DNA of 64,000 bases, taken from positions 124,001-188,000 of the forward strand of contig JALSRK010000024.1 of NCBI GenBank assembly GCA_026984795.1. Reading direction: 5' to 3'. The first letter of the stretch is position 1; the number at the start of each line of letters is the position of its first letter. Origin of the DNA: Solibacteraceae bacterium. GTDB lineage: Bacteria; Acidobacteriota; Terriglobia; Bryobacterales; Bryobacteraceae. The notes beneath the pieces are model-generated. The model saw only the letters and a list, made by a program, of their open reading frames with translations, ran no database searches and was not told where the DNA came from. This document shows, piece after piece, positions 8,593-17,867 of the stretch. A program made the position numbers and the translations under genes.

Positions 8593-8967
8593 GAGCCTGC
8601 CGGACGGGCAGCCGCCCGAAAGGGAGGAAAGTCCGGTCTCCGCAGGGCAGCGTGCCGGCTAACAGCCGGGGAGGCGCTCTCAAAGGGCGTCTCACGGAAA
8701 GTGCCACAGAAAACATACCGCCGAAGGGGCCGCAAGGTCCCAGGCAAGGGTGAAAAGGTGCGGTAAGAGCGCACCGCGGCCGCAGTAATGCGGCCGGCAG
8801 GGCAAACCCCACGCGGAGCAAGACCAAATAGGGGAGGATGGAGTGGCCCGCTCCGCTACGACTCCCGGGTAGGTCGCTAGAGCCGTCCAGCAATGGGCGG
8901 CCCAGATGAATGGCTGCCGCCCCGCCTCGGCGGGGTACAGAAACCGGCTTACAGTCCGGCAGACTCT
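8593..8967 (+). ncRNA. rnpB: RNase P RNA (bacterial class A)
   Basis: This is the catalytic RNA of ribonuclease P, which matures tRNA 5' ends. The 5' strand GAGCCTGCCGGAC (8593-8605) pairs with GTCCGGCAGACTC (8954-8966) to make P1. Between them are the universal GAGGAAAGTCCGG block, the CAAACCCCACGCGGAGCAAGACCAA region and the TACAGAAACCGGCTTACAG-type 3' core. The length of about 375 bases is usual. It lies between the selenoprotein gene and a small reverse-strand gene; no clear terminator follows. Confidence 0.95.
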
Positions 8968-9062
8968 AGGCTTCCCCTTTACCTTCCTTCCGCGATCGCC
9001 CTCCCCTCCGGAACCGCGTAGTGGAAGCGCCGGCGACGATTGCAAGGGCGGGGAGCGCCATC

Positions 9063-9311
9063 CTACCGTTGCGCCGCCGGCTCCTCCACCCGGATCCAGA
9101 CCTGGCCCTGGACGCCAGCTCGCAGTATCCCGGCGCTCGAGGAGATCTCGTAACGGCGATTGTCCCAGACGAAGCTGAGACGGTTCCCGTCCACCAGCCC
9201 GACGTGGCGGTAGGGCGGGCCGGTAGGACGGCCGGCGCTGATGTGGATTCGTTCCCCGTCCGCCAACCGGAAAGCGACCACCGCGCCGGCGGCGCTCAGA
9301 GAGAGCGCCAT
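9063..9311 (-). CDS. Small putative exported protein, unknown
   Basis: An 82-residue frame beginning with a short hydrophobic leader (MALSLSAAGAVVAF), possibly a signal peptide or N-terminal anchor. A compact beta-rich remainder follows (LVDGNRLSFVWDNRRYEISSSAGIL, then QVWIRVEEP). I recognise no family. It is divergent from the S9 peptidase gene with a 53-base gap, and its 3' end faces the RNase P RNA gene. Real but low-information; the composition reads as coding. Confidence 0.5.
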   Translation of the reverse strand: MALSLSAAGAVVAFRLADGERIHISAGRPTGPPYRHVGLVDGNRLSFVWDNRRYEISSSAGILRAGVQGQVWIRVEEPAAQR

Positions 9312-9364
9312 AAAGAGTGCCAGTTGACGCGGGCTTCGCCTGGCGGTCCTATATTGTATAAGCC

Positions 9365-11293
9365 ATGTCCACGAAAAAGGTAGCCCCTTATGGGGAGTGG
9401 GAATCGCCGATCACACCGGAGCTGACGGCGCGCGCGGCGATCCGCTTGAGCGCAGTGACGATCGACGGGGACGACATTTATTGGGTGGAGGGACGGCCCG
9501 CCGAGAAGGGCCGGAACGTTCTGGTGCGGCGAAGTGCCGGCGGAGCCTTAGAGGATGTGACCCCGGCCGGCTTCAGCGTCCGCAGCCGGGCGCACGAGTA
9601 CGGCGGAGGAGCCTATCTCGTCTCGCGGGGGCGCATCTGGTTCGTGAACGACGAGGACCAGCGGATCTACGCCCGGCAGCCCGGCGCTGAGCCGGCGCCG
9701 GTGACCGAGGAAGGGCCGTACCGCTACGCCGACCTGGCACTGGACCGGCCGCGGAACCGTCTGATCTGCGTGCGCGAGGACCACTCCACGGCCATCGAGC
9801 CGGCCAACGAGCTGGTTGCGGTGAGCCTCGACGACGGCTCCGTCTCCCCACTGGCCGTAGGCCACGATTTCTATTCCACGCCGAGCCTGAACCGGGAAGA
9901 GCGCGTGCTCGCCTGGCTGAGCTGGAACCATCCGGCCATGCCCTGGGACGAGACCGAGCTTTGGGTCGCGCGCTTCGAGGAAGACGGAAATCTGGGGACC
10001 CACCGCAAGGTGGCCGGCGGGTACGGCAACTCGATTTTCCAGCCGACCTGGTCTCCTCTCGGCGGGCTCTATTTTGCCGCTGATCCCCGCGGCTGGTGGA
10101 ACCTCTATCGCTGGAACGGCGACCGCGCCTGGTGCGTGCTAAAGAAGGACGCCGAGTTCGCCGTTCCCCAGTGGAACTTCGGCCTGCGCACCTTCGGCTT
10201 CGACGCTGACGGGCGCATCGTGACGGCTTACTGCGACCGGGCCGTGTGGCGGCTCGGTCTCATCGACCCCTCGACAGGCGTGCTGGAGCGGCTTCCGATC
10301 CGACACACGGAAATCCACCACGTGGCGGTTTCCGGCCGCCGGGTCGTCTTCATCGGCAGCTCCCCGGACCGCCCGCCGGAAGTCGTCGCCCTGGATCTCG
10401 ACACTGGCGAGAAGCAGGTACTGCGAAGGTCCTTCGAAGACGCCGGGGACCTTCGGGGCTATCTGTCCGATCCAAGGCCGGTGAGCTTCCCGACTACGGA
10501 GGGCGATACCGCCCACGCTTTCTATTACCCGCCGGTGAACGCCGCCTACGAAGCTCCCGCCGGAGACAAGCCCCCGCTCATCGTCACCAGCCACGGCGGC
10601 CCTACGGCCGCCGCCGGCACCGGCTTCCAGCTCAAGATCCAGTTCTGGACCAGCCGCGGCTTCGCGGTGCTCGACGTGAACTACCGCGGCTCCACCGGAT
10701 ACGGGCGCGCCTACCGGGAGCTGATCTACGGCCGGTGGGGCGTGGTTGACGTGGCTGACTGCGTCCACGGGGCCCGCTTCCTGACGGAGAAGGGCAAGGC
10801 GGATCCCGGGCGGCTCATCGTCCGGGGCTCGAGCGCCGGGGGCTTCACCACCCTGGCCGCTCTCACTTTCCACGACCTGTTCCGCGCCGGGGCCAGCTAC
10901 TACGGCATCGGCGATCTCGAAACCCTGCTCCGCGACACCCACAAGTTCGAATCGAGGTACCTGGAGCGGCTGATCGGCCCCTACCCGGCGAGACGCGATC
11001 TGTACCGCGAGCGCTCTCCCATCCACCACGTCGACCGCCTCTCGTGCCCGGTGATCTTCTTCCAGGGGCTGGAAGACAAGGTCGTCCCGCCGAGCCAGGC
11101 TGAAGCCATGGTGGATGCGCTGCGGAAGAAAGGGATTCCGGTCGCCTATCTGGCCTTCGAAGGCGAGCGCCACGGCTTCCGGAGAGCCGAGACGATCCGC
11201 CGGGCCTTCGAAGCGGAGCTTTGTTTCTACGGGAAAGTATTCGGCTTCGAACCGGCCGGGGAACTGACCCCGGTAGCGATCGAGAACCTCTAA
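9365..11293 (+). CDS. S9 family (prolyl oligopeptidase-type) serine peptidase
   Basis: A 642-residue protein. The N-terminal two thirds is a beta-propeller-like domain (repeated W/Y-rich blades such as DDIYWVEGRP, FQPTWSPLGGLYF). The C-terminal alpha/beta hydrolase has HGGP (oxyanion region), the nucleophile in GSSAGG (Ser490), Asp571 in GLEDKVVPP and His603 in GERHGF, a complete triad in family order. There is no signal peptide, so it is probably a cytoplasmic oligopeptidase or acylaminoacyl peptidase acting on short peptides. A TTGACG at 9324 and TATATT at 9350 upstream form a possible promoter with a long 20-base spacer. Confidence 0.93.
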   Translation: MSTKKVAPYGEWESPITPELTARAAIRLSAVTIDGDDIYWVEGRPAEKGRNVLVRRSAGGALEDVTPAGFSVRSRAHEYGGGAYLVSRGRIWFVNDEDQRIYARQPGAEPAPVTEEGPYRYADLALDRPRNRLICVREDHSTAIEPANELVAVSLDDGSVSPLAVGHDFYSTPSLNREERVLAWLSWNHPAMPWDETELWVARFEEDGNLGTHRKVAGGYGNSIFQPTWSPLGGLYFAADPRGWWNLYRWNGDRAWCVLKKDAEFAVPQWNFGLRTFGFDADGRIVTAYCDRAVWRLGLIDPSTGVLERLPIRHTEIHHVAVSGRRVVFIGSSPDRPPEVVALDLDTGEKQVLRRSFEDAGDLRGYLSDPRPVSFPTTEGDTAHAFYYPPVNAAYEAPAGDKPPLIVTSHGGPTAAAGTGFQLKIQFWTSRGFAVLDVNYRGSTGYGRAYRELIYGRWGVVDVADCVHGARFLTEKGKADPGRLIVRGSSAGGFTTLAALTFHDLFRAGASYYGIGDLETLLRDTHKFESRYLERLIGPYPARRDLYRERSPIHHVDRLSCPVIFFQGLEDKVVPPSQAEAMVDALRKKGIPVAYLAFEGERHGFRRAETIRRAFEAELCFYGKVFGFEPAGELTPVAIENL

Positions 11294-11380
11294 CAGCCGG
11301 CCGATCCGGACCGCCGGGCGCCGCCGGCGTCGTCAGGCATCGAACGTCCGCCTCTTCTCGCCGGGCGGGAACGTTCAGTG

Positions 11381-11386
11381 TATAGT
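11381..11386 (+). promoter_or_regulatory. Possible -10 element (TATAGT) for the TonB receptor gene
   Basis: TATAGT lies 62 bases before the ATG of the receptor gene, in the short non-coding gap after the S9 peptidase gene. No convincing -35 hexamer is visible, so this is tentative. Confidence 0.35.
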
Positions 11387-11448
11387 GGCGGTAGAGAGGG
11401 CGGGACCGCCGGGGAGCCGTCCTCGCGCCTTTCGGGGGAGGAGCCGGG

Positions 11449-13935
11449 ATGAAGCGGTGCTGGACCATCGCGTTCGCCGGGCTGCTCGCAGCCCTCGCCT
11501 GGGCGCAAACGGGGGTGCGCCTCGCCGGCCGCGTTGTAGATGAGAACGGGGCTCCCCTGGCCGGGGCCCGGTTGATTCTGCGCCCCGCCGGCGATGCCGC
11601 CAACGAGGTTCAAGCCTTCACGGATCCGGCGGGCGAATACGATGTGGAGTTGCCCCACCCGGGCCGGTATCTCGTGGATGTCGAGCGGAAGGGTCACTTT
11701 GCATTGCGGGGCCAGCGCCTGACCGTCGTCGCCGGCGCCAACGAGGCTGACTTTACGCTGAACCGCGAGCGCGAGGTTTTCGAATCCATCGACGTCGTGG
11801 CCACGCCGCCGCCGATCAACATGGAAACCACCGAAAACCAAGAGACCGTCACCGGCACCGAGATTGTCAACATCCCCTACCCCAGCACGAACAATCTCCG
11901 CAATGCGCTGCGCGTGGCGCCCGGCATCCTCCAGGGCCCCGGCGGCCGGCTCCACATCAACGGCGGCAAGGAAGAGCAAGCGCTCTACACGTTGAACGGC
12001 TTCAACATCTCCGACCCGCTCACCGGGCGGTTCGAGAGCCGCTTGAGCGTCGAGAGCGTCCAGACGATCGACGTCTCGAGCGGCCTGGTCTCGGCCGAGT
12101 ACGGCAAGGGCTCGGCGGGCGTGCTGGCGATCCACACGCGAACCGGCGACGACAAGTACCGCGCCACGGCGACGAACTTCCTGCCGGGGGTCGAGTACCG
12201 GAAAGGGCTGATCATCGGCAACTGGACGCCCCGCATCAACCTCTCCGGCCCCATCAAGCGCAGCAAGGCCTGGTTCTACAACTCACTGGACACCGTGTAC
12301 ACCAACACGGTCGTCGATGAACTTCCCAAAGGCGCCGACCAGTCCGAAAGCTGGCGTTTCAGCGACCACCTGGGCGTCCAGGTGAACCTCACGCCGTCGA
12401 ACATCCTCTACTCAGGGGCTCTGGCCAATTTCTACACCTCCGCGCGGGAAGGTCTCAGCGCTCTGGACCCTTGGGAAACAACGGTGGACCGGCGGGCTCG
12501 CCAGTGGTTCTTCCATGCCAAGGATCAGGCCTACCTTCCCAACGGGATGCTGGTCGAGTTCGGCTACGCCGCCAATCGCACCTTCAGGCGCCTGATCCCC
12601 CAGGGCCACGAGTTCTACCGGATCACTCCCGAGGGCCGCCGCGGCAACTTCTTCCTCGACGCCACCCGCAAGGCCTCTCGCGACCAGATCCTGGCCGACG
12701 CCTTCTTGCCGGCCTTTCGGCTGCTAGGCGAACATCGGGTGAAGACCGGGGCGGACTTGAACCGCGTCAGCTACTGGCAGGATGCGCGCCGCACCGGCTT
12801 CGAGAACTATGGAGAGGACTTCATCCGGACGCGGCGCACGGTGTTCGCCGGCGACGGGCGGGCGGAGATCGTCAATTACGAGGTCGCGTTCTTCTTCCAG
12901 GACTCCTGGCGGCCCCAGAAAGATCTCCTGGTCGAAATCGGCCTGCGCGGCGACTGGGATCAGATTCTGCACTATTGGAACGCCTCTCCCCGCATCGGAG
13001 CCGCCTGGCGCCCGCCCGGCTTGTCCCGAACCAAAATCTCAGGCGGTTACGGGGTCATCTACGACGCGACGAACCTCCGGGTGTTCACGCGGCCGATGGA
13101 CCAGTACGCCCTCACTACTTATTTCGACGAGAACGGCCACCCGCAGCGGGGACCCGCTCTGACGCTCTTCACGATCGACAACCCGCGGCCCGCCCGCCCC
13201 CGGTACCGCAACTGGGTGGCTGCGGTCGAACACGAGTTCCCGGCGAGTCTGCACGCCCGGGTCGAATGGTTGCGAAAGCGTGGGGGATTGGGCTTCACCT
13301 ACGTGAACAGCATCCTGCCGGGGCAGCCCCCGCCGCTCCAGATTCTGTCCCGCTACGATGTGCCCGCCGTCGATGCCGTTTACCGGCTGACCAACGACCG
13401 CCGCGACAAGTACGACCACCTGCGCGTCACCGTGCGGCAGGTGATCCGCCGGCAGTACGAATGGCTGGTGAGCTACACGCGTTCGCGCGCCCGGTCCAAC
13501 GCCGTCGTGGACGCGAATATCGATGAACCCCTCCTGGTCTATGACAACGACGGCCCGATGCCCTGGGACGCCCCCAACCGCGTGGTAAGCTGGGGCTACC
13601 TGCCGACCCCGTGGAAGAAGTGGGCCGTGGCCTACCTGCTCGAATGGCGGACCGGGTTCCCGTTCTCGATCGTGGACGAAGACGGCCGGGTGCTGGGGAA
13701 GGTCAACGAGCGCCGTTTCCCGGACTTCTTCGAACTCAACCTGCACCTCGAGCGCCGTTTCTCTTTCGCCGGCCACCTCTGGGCCTTCCGTTTCGGTTGC
13801 AACAACTTGACGAATCACAACAACCCCAACACCGTGAACAACAACACCGCTTCCCCTCATTACCTGACCTTCTACGGCGGCGCGCACCGCTCGTTGAATT
13901 TCCGGATCCGGTGGCTGGGCAAGGCGTCGAAATAG
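11449..13935 (+). CDS. TonB-dependent receptor, Oar-like, with carboxypeptidase regulatory-like domain
   Basis: An 828-residue outer-membrane protein with ATG preceded by GGGGAGGAG. It has a signal peptide (about residues 1-19, ending LAWAQ), a CarboxypepD_reg-like Ig fold (RLAGRVVDENGAPLAGARL...DPAGEYDVELP), and then a plug domain (NNLRNALRVAPGILQGPGGRLHINGGKEEQALYTLNGFNI is its core region). A long beta-barrel follows, with many alternating aromatic strands and a C-terminal segment LNFRIRWLGKASK. Such receptors are abundant in Acidobacteriota and are thought to import large substrates with TonB energy. No TonB, ExbB or ExbD gene is nearby and the substrate is unknown. Confidence 0.88.
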   Translation: MKRCWTIAFAGLLAALAWAQTGVRLAGRVVDENGAPLAGARLILRPAGDAANEVQAFTDPAGEYDVELPHPGRYLVDVERKGHFALRGQRLTVVAGANEADFTLNREREVFESIDVVATPPPINMETTENQETVTGTEIVNIPYPSTNNLRNALRVAPGILQGPGGRLHINGGKEEQALYTLNGFNISDPLTGRFESRLSVESVQTIDVSSGLVSAEYGKGSAGVLAIHTRTGDDKYRATATNFLPGVEYRKGLIIGNWTPRINLSGPIKRSKAWFYNSLDTVYTNTVVDELPKGADQSESWRFSDHLGVQVNLTPSNILYSGALANFYTSAREGLSALDPWETTVDRRARQWFFHAKDQAYLPNGMLVEFGYAANRTFRRLIPQGHEFYRITPEGRRGNFFLDATRKASRDQILADAFLPAFRLLGEHRVKTGADLNRVSYWQDARRTGFENYGEDFIRTRRTVFAGDGRAEIVNYEVAFFFQDSWRPQKDLLVEIGLRGDWDQILHYWNASPRIGAAWRPPGLSRTKISGGYGVIYDATNLRVFTRPMDQYALTTYFDENGHPQRGPALTLFTIDNPRPARPRYRNWVAAVEHEFPASLHARVEWLRKRGGLGFTYVNSILPGQPPPLQILSRYDVPAVDAVYRLTNDRRDKYDHLRVTVRQVIRRQYEWLVSYTRSRARSNAVVDANIDEPLLVYDNDGPMPWDAPNRVVSWGYLPTPWKKWAVAYLLEWRTGFPFSIVDEDGRVLGKVNERRFPDFFELNLHLERRFSFAGHLWAFRFGCNNLTNHNNPNTVNNNTASPHYLTFYGGAHRSLNFRIRWLGKASK

Positions 13936-14000
13936 CGGCGGCGCCGGCAGGTTGAGAACCCTCGGAGCGCGGGCGGGCCCAATGGCGTAAAATCTTCGTT

Positions 14001-15011
14001 TTGGACGAGCCTCGAGTCACCGTCGTCGTTCCGACCTTGACCGCAGGATCCAAGCTGGCCGCCTGCATCGAGTCCCTTATCCGGCAGACCCTCCCGGGGA
14101 CGGCCATCGTCATCGTCGACAACAGCGGCTCCGGGAGGGTCAGGAAAGAAGGGGCGTGGCCCGGCGTGGAAGTGATCGAGAACGAACGCAACGTGGGCTT
14201 CGGCGCCGCCGTCAACCAGGGCTTCCGCCGCCGGCCGGCCCGGTTCCTGGCCACCCTCAACGACGACGCCGTGGCCCGTCCCGGCTGGTTGGAGGCCCTG
14301 GTCCGAGTGATGGAAGCGGATCCGCAAGTGGGTATGTGCGCTTCCCGGGTGCTGCTGGCGGGCAGCGGGCGGCTCGATTCGGCCGGAATGCTGCTGTGCC
14401 TGGATGGATCGAGCAAGCAGCGCGGCCACGGGCAGCGGCCGGAAGAGTTCCGCCGGCCGGAGGAAGTCCTCTTCCCCAGCGGGTCGGCGGCGCTGTACCG
14501 GCGGCGGATGTTCGAAGAGGTCGGGGGCTTCGACGAGTCGTTCTTTCTCTATTGCGAGGACACCGACCTTGGGCTGCGGGGGCGCTGGGCCGGCTGGAAG
14601 TGCCTCTACGTCCCCGAGGCGGTGGTCGAGCACCACTACTCGCAGTCGGCCGGCCGCGCCTCGCGGCTGAAGGCTTATCTGGTGGAGCGCAACCGGGTCT
14701 TCCTCGTGCTGAAGAACTTCCCCGCCGGGATGTTCCTGGCCGTGCCCTTCTACGCGATCCAGAGATACTTCTGGCATACCGCATTCCTGCTCCAAGGGCG
14801 GGGGACGGCCTCGGAGTTCCAGGGCGAAGGCAACCATCCGCTCGCCCTCGTATGGTACGTTGTCAAGGCGCATCTGGCGGCGCTGGCGTCGCTCGGGCGG
14901 CTGCTCCGCGCACGGGCTGCGGTGCGCCGCGTCAGCCGCGTGGACGCGCGGGGGTTCCGCGCGCTGATGGCTGCCCACTCGATTCGCCCGCGGCAGGTGG
15001 CAGAGCTGTGA
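14001..15011 (+). CDS. Glycosyltransferase family 2
   Basis: A 336-residue GT-A enzyme starting with TTG at 14001. TVVVPTLTAG opens the nucleotide-binding fold, VDNSGSG and NVGFGAAVNQG follow, and NDDA is the metal-binding acidic motif near residue 93. FPSGSAALYRR and CEDTDLGLR complete the rhamnosyl/galactofuranosyltransferase-like pattern. The C-terminal third is hydrophobic-amphipathic, suggesting membrane association. It is the first gene of a rightward glycosylation cluster and overlaps the next gene by four bases (GTGA). A TAAAAT element seven bases before the TTG suggests a nearly leaderless transcript. The sugar donor cannot be told from sequence. Confidence 0.88.
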   Translation: MDEPRVTVVVPTLTAGSKLAACIESLIRQTLPGTAIVIVDNSGSGRVRKEGAWPGVEVIENERNVGFGAAVNQGFRRRPARFLATLNDDAVARPGWLEALVRVMEADPQVGMCASRVLLAGSGRLDSAGMLLCLDGSSKQRGHGQRPEEFRRPEEVLFPSGSAALYRRRMFEEVGGFDESFFLYCEDTDLGLRGRWAGWKCLYVPEAVVEHHYSQSAGRASRLKAYLVERNRVFLVLKNFPAGMFLAVPFYAIQRYFWHTAFLLQGRGTASEFQGEGNHPLALVWYVVKAHLAALASLGRLLRARAAVRRVSRVDARGFRALMAAHSIRPRQVAEL

Positions 15012-15739
15012 TACGACCTCGAGGCCCCGACTCGCTCCTCATCCTCATCCCGGCGTTCAACGAGCAAGCCGCAGTGGGCTTCGTAGTCGAGGAGATCCAC
15101 CGCGCGGCGCCCGGCGTGCCGGTGCTGGTGGTGGACGATTGCTCCTGGGACGCCACCCGGGATGTGGCCCGGGCCGCCGGCGCCGAAGTTCTCCCCCTCC
15201 CATACCATCTCGGACTGGGCGGATGCGTGCAAGCGGGCTACAAGTTCGCCTATGAGATGGGGTTCGACTACGTCATCCGCGTGGACGGCGACGGCCAGCA
15301 CGATCCCCGGGACATCCCGCGCATCTTCGAAACGTTGAAGAGCTCCGGCTGCGAGATGGTGATCGGCTCCCGCTTCGTGGACGGCGGAGCGGATTATACC
15401 AGCCTACCCCGGCGGCTGGGCATCAAGTTCTTCCGGCTGGTGCTGCGGCCGATCCTGGGCCAGCCGGTCTACGATCCCACCTCCGGCTTCGTTGGCGTGA
15501 ACCGCGCGGCGCTGGCGGTCTTCAGCCGGAGCTTTCCGCTGGAGTATCCCGAGATCGAAACGCTGGTCGTGCTCCAGCGCCGGGCGTTCCGGTTCCGAGA
15601 GGTCCCCTGCCGCTTTCGGCCGCGCAAGGCCGGACGCAGCTCGATTACGGCGCTGAAATCCTTTTATTACATGGTCCACGTCCTCCTCGGCGTGTTTGTG
15701 AATATCCTGAGATATGAAGGAGGGCGCCCGAGGCGCTGA
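15008..15739 (+). CDS. Polyprenyl-phosphate mannose/glucose synthase-like glycosyltransferase (GT2, DPM1-like)
   Basis: A 243-residue GT2 enzyme whose GTG start overlaps the previous stop (GTGA). It has LLILIPAFNEQAAVGFVVEEI, VVDDCSWDAT, the LGLGGCVQAGYKFA segment and the catalytic DGDGQHDP motif, followed by GSRFVDGGA. This is the pattern of dolichol- or undecaprenyl-phosphate hexose synthases, which load a sugar on a lipid carrier at the inner face of the membrane. There is no long C-terminal membrane domain. Its neighbours, DUF2304 and a GT-C/TPR protein, suggest the lipid-linked sugar feeds a membrane glycosyltransferase. Confidence 0.88.
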   Translation: MIRPRGPDSLLILIPAFNEQAAVGFVVEEIHRAAPGVPVLVVDDCSWDATRDVARAAGAEVLPLPYHLGLGGCVQAGYKFAYEMGFDYVIRVDGDGQHDPRDIPRIFETLKSSGCEMVIGSRFVDGGADYTSLPRRLGIKFFRLVLRPILGQPVYDPTSGFVGVNRAALAVFSRSFPLEYPEIETLVVLQRRAFRFREVPCRFRPRKAGRSSITALKSFYYMVHVLLGVFVNILRYEGGRPRR

Positions 15740-15745
15740 TCGCCC

Positions 15746-16114
15746 ATGGATCGTTTTCTCGATGTCGTCGCGGTTTTGAGCGGCGCGCTGATCGTCGTCG
15801 TCCTCGGATCACTGCGCCGTGAACACATCCGGGTCGAGTATTCGGTAAGCTGGCTCGCCGCCGGCGTCACCATGCTGGTGTTGTCCCAGTCGGATACGCT
15901 GCTCGGCGCCGTGGCCGCTTTCGTCGGGGTGGCCGAGCCGGCGCTGGCGCTGCTGTTCACCGGCTTCAGTGTCTTCCTGCTGGTCTTCTACCGGTTCTCG
16001 ATGATCATCTCCACGCTCCGCGATGCCAACATCGCCCTCACTCAGCGGGTCGCCATTCTCGAGTACCAGGTGGAATCGCTCCATGAAGAAAGGGAAACGT
16101 CCCAACCGGGCTAA
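15746..16114 (+). CDS. DUF2304 membrane protein
   Basis: A 122-residue protein with three predicted membrane segments (VVAVLSGALIVVVLGSL; YSVSWLAAGVTMLVLS; EPALALLFTGFSVFLLVFY) followed by a coiled-coil tail (STLRDANIALTQRVAILEYQVESLHEE). This is the layout of the DUF2304 family, which is usually encoded beside DPM1-like glycosyltransferases, as here (6-base gap). The biochemical role is unknown; a partner or membrane anchor for the synthase is an inference. The last 32 bases overlap the next gene. Confidence 0.85.
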   Translation: MDRFLDVVAVLSGALIVVVLGSLRREHIRVEYSVSWLAAGVTMLVLSQSDTLLGAVAAFVGVAEPALALLFTGFSVFLLVFYRFSMIISTLRDANIALTQRVAILEYQVESLHEERETSQPG

Positions 16115-17867
16115 GCGTGGCTCTGCGGGCGCCGCCGTCGCGAACCGCGGGAAGGCCGGGAAACCCGCGGCGGACGTCCGTCGCCCCGTCCGGAAGACCC
16201 AATGGCCGGTGATCGCGGGATTCGCCGTCGCGTTCTTCATCCTCTACGAAATGTATGGGCCCGCGATCAATGGGCCTTTCCTCTTTGACGATAAGTACCT
16301 TCCTTTTACGCGCCCCAACTTCCAGAGGCTGCCCCTTACGGCCTGGCTGGCCGGCGTTCGCCCCACCCTGATGTTCACCTTCTGGGTCAACTATCAGCTT
16401 TCTGCGGACAATCCGTACTCCTACCATCTCATCAACATCGTCTTGCACTTCCTGAATGGAGCCCTGGTCTTCCTCATCGTTCGCCGGCTCCTCGAGCGCG
16501 TGCAGATCGAGCGGTGGCGGCGCGAGACGCTGGCGGCCTTCTCTGGAGCCGTCTTCCTGTTCCATCCGATGCAGACCGAGGCGGTCGCCTATGTGGCCAG
16601 CCGCTCGGAGAACCTGAGCGTCTTCTTCTTCTACGCGGCCTTTGCGTTCTTTCTATACCGGCACAGGGAACCGATCGGGATCGGCGCCGCCGCGGCGATC
16701 TTGCTGCTGTTTGGCGCCGCGGTGACATCGAAGGAACACACGGCCGTACTGCCTGTGCTGCTGCTGCTGACGGACTACTTCTTCAACCCGGGCTTCTCGC
16801 TGGCCGGCATCAAGCGGAACTGGCGGCTCTACGCCGGCATGGGCGTGGCCGGGGCAGCGGGTCTGGCGTTTGTCCTCAAGACGCTGGCCGCATCCGACAC
16901 CGCCGGCTTCCGAGTCGAGGGCCTGCCCTGGTACAACTACTTCGCGACCCAGTGCAAGGTGATCTGGATCTATCTGCGTATGTTCGTGCTGCCGGTCGGG
17001 CAGAACGTGGACCACGATTACCCGATGGTCTCCTCGCCTCTGGATCCGGTGGCGCTGATGGGATTCGCCGCCCTGGCCGTGGCGGTGATCCTCGCCTGGC
17101 TCCGGCGCCGGGAGCGTCCCCTGGTGGTGTACGGGTTCTACGTGTACTTGCTCCTGGCGGCGCCGACCTCGTCGTTCGTACCGATCAAGGACGCCCTGGT
17201 CGAGCGCCGGCTGTATCTGCCGATGATCGGCCTGCTGATCGTGACGGCCGGGCTACTCCGGCGATGGAAGGTTCCACCGAAAACCCTTGGCGCGGCGGTG
17301 GGGGCCGTCCTCGTCGTCATCACCTTCCTGGGTTTCCAGCGGGCGCGGGTGTGGGGGGGCACGATCCCCCTCTGGGAGGACTCGGTCGCCAAGACCCCGA
17401 AGAACTGGCGGGCGAATTTCCAGCTCGCCTACGCCTATTTCGAGCACCAGCGCTGCTCGGATGCCGTTCGGCAGTACGCGAGGGCCGCCAAGCTGCGTCC
17501 CCCGGACTACCGCCTGCTCGTCGATTGGGCCTTGGCCTACGACTGCGCGAATCAGCCGGAAGAAGCGCTGGCCAAGCTTCAGGAGGCCGCTCGGTTGGAG
17601 TCTACGGCCCACGTTTACTCGCTCATCGGGATGATGCAGGCCAAGCTGGGCCGTCACAGACAGGCCCTGGCGGCGCTGCAGAAGGCCGCCGAAATCAATC
17701 CGCGCTTCGCCGTCACGTACTTCTACCGCGGCAACGTCTACACGACGCTGGGCGAGTACGAGCAAGCGGCTAGGGAATACCGCCGGGCGCTCGAACTCAG
17801 ACCGGACCTCGACGCCGCCCGGCGCGCGCTCGCGCGGGTGGAACGCTCGCTTGCCGGCGGAGGGTGA
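16083..17867 (+). CDS. TMTC-like membrane glycosyltransferase (GT-C) with C-terminal TPR repeats
   Basis: A 594-residue protein from ATG 16083. After a basic N-terminus come about ten membrane helices. The first external loop holds NGPFLFDDKY, the acidic pair expected of GT-C enzymes, and FHPMQTEAVAYVASRSENLS resembles the conserved HTEAV segment of TMTC proteins (PF08409 region). From about residue 455 there are at least four TPR units (NFQLAYAYFEH, VDWALAYDCANQPEEAL, HVYSLIGMMQAKLGRHRQAL, TYFYRGNVYTTLGEYEQA). TMTC proteins are protein O-mannosyltransferases in animals, and the bacterial relatives are little studied. Context with a polyprenyl-phosphate hexose synthase supports a lipid-sugar-dependent transferase, by inference. 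Confidence 0.83.
   Translation: MKKGKRPNRAKRGSAGAAVANRGKAGKPAADVRRPVRKTQWPVIAGFAVAFFILYEMYGPAINGPFLFDDKYLPFTRPNFQRLPLTAWLAGVRPTLMFTFWVNYQLSADNPYSYHLINIVLHFLNGALVFLIVRRLLERVQIERWRRETLAAFSGAVFLFHPMQTEAVAYVASRSENLSVFFFYAAFAFFLYRHREPIGIGAAAAILLLFGAAVTSKEHTAVLPVLLLLTDYFFNPGFSLAGIKRNWRLYAGMGVAGAAGLAFVLKTLAASDTAGFRVEGLPWYNYFATQCKVIWIYLRMFVLPVGQNVDHDYPMVSSPLDPVALMGFAALAVAVILAWLRRRERPLVVYGFYVYLLLAAPTSSFVPIKDALVERRLYLPMIGLLIVTAGLLRRWKVPPKTLGAAVGAVLVVITFLGFQRARVWGGTIPLWEDSVAKTPKNWRANFQLAYAYFEHQRCSDAVRQYARAAKLRPPDYRLLVDWALAYDCANQPEEALAKLQEAARLESTAHVYSLIGMMQAKLGRHRQALAALQKAAEINPRFAVTYFYRGNVYTTLGEYEQAAREYRRALELRPDLDAARRALARVERSLAGGG

Noticed and set aside
9324-9362. Promoter TTGACG / TATATT for the S9 peptidase gene
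   Set aside because: The 20-base spacer is outside the usual range and alternative -10 candidates overlap the start codon, so it is not listed as a feature.
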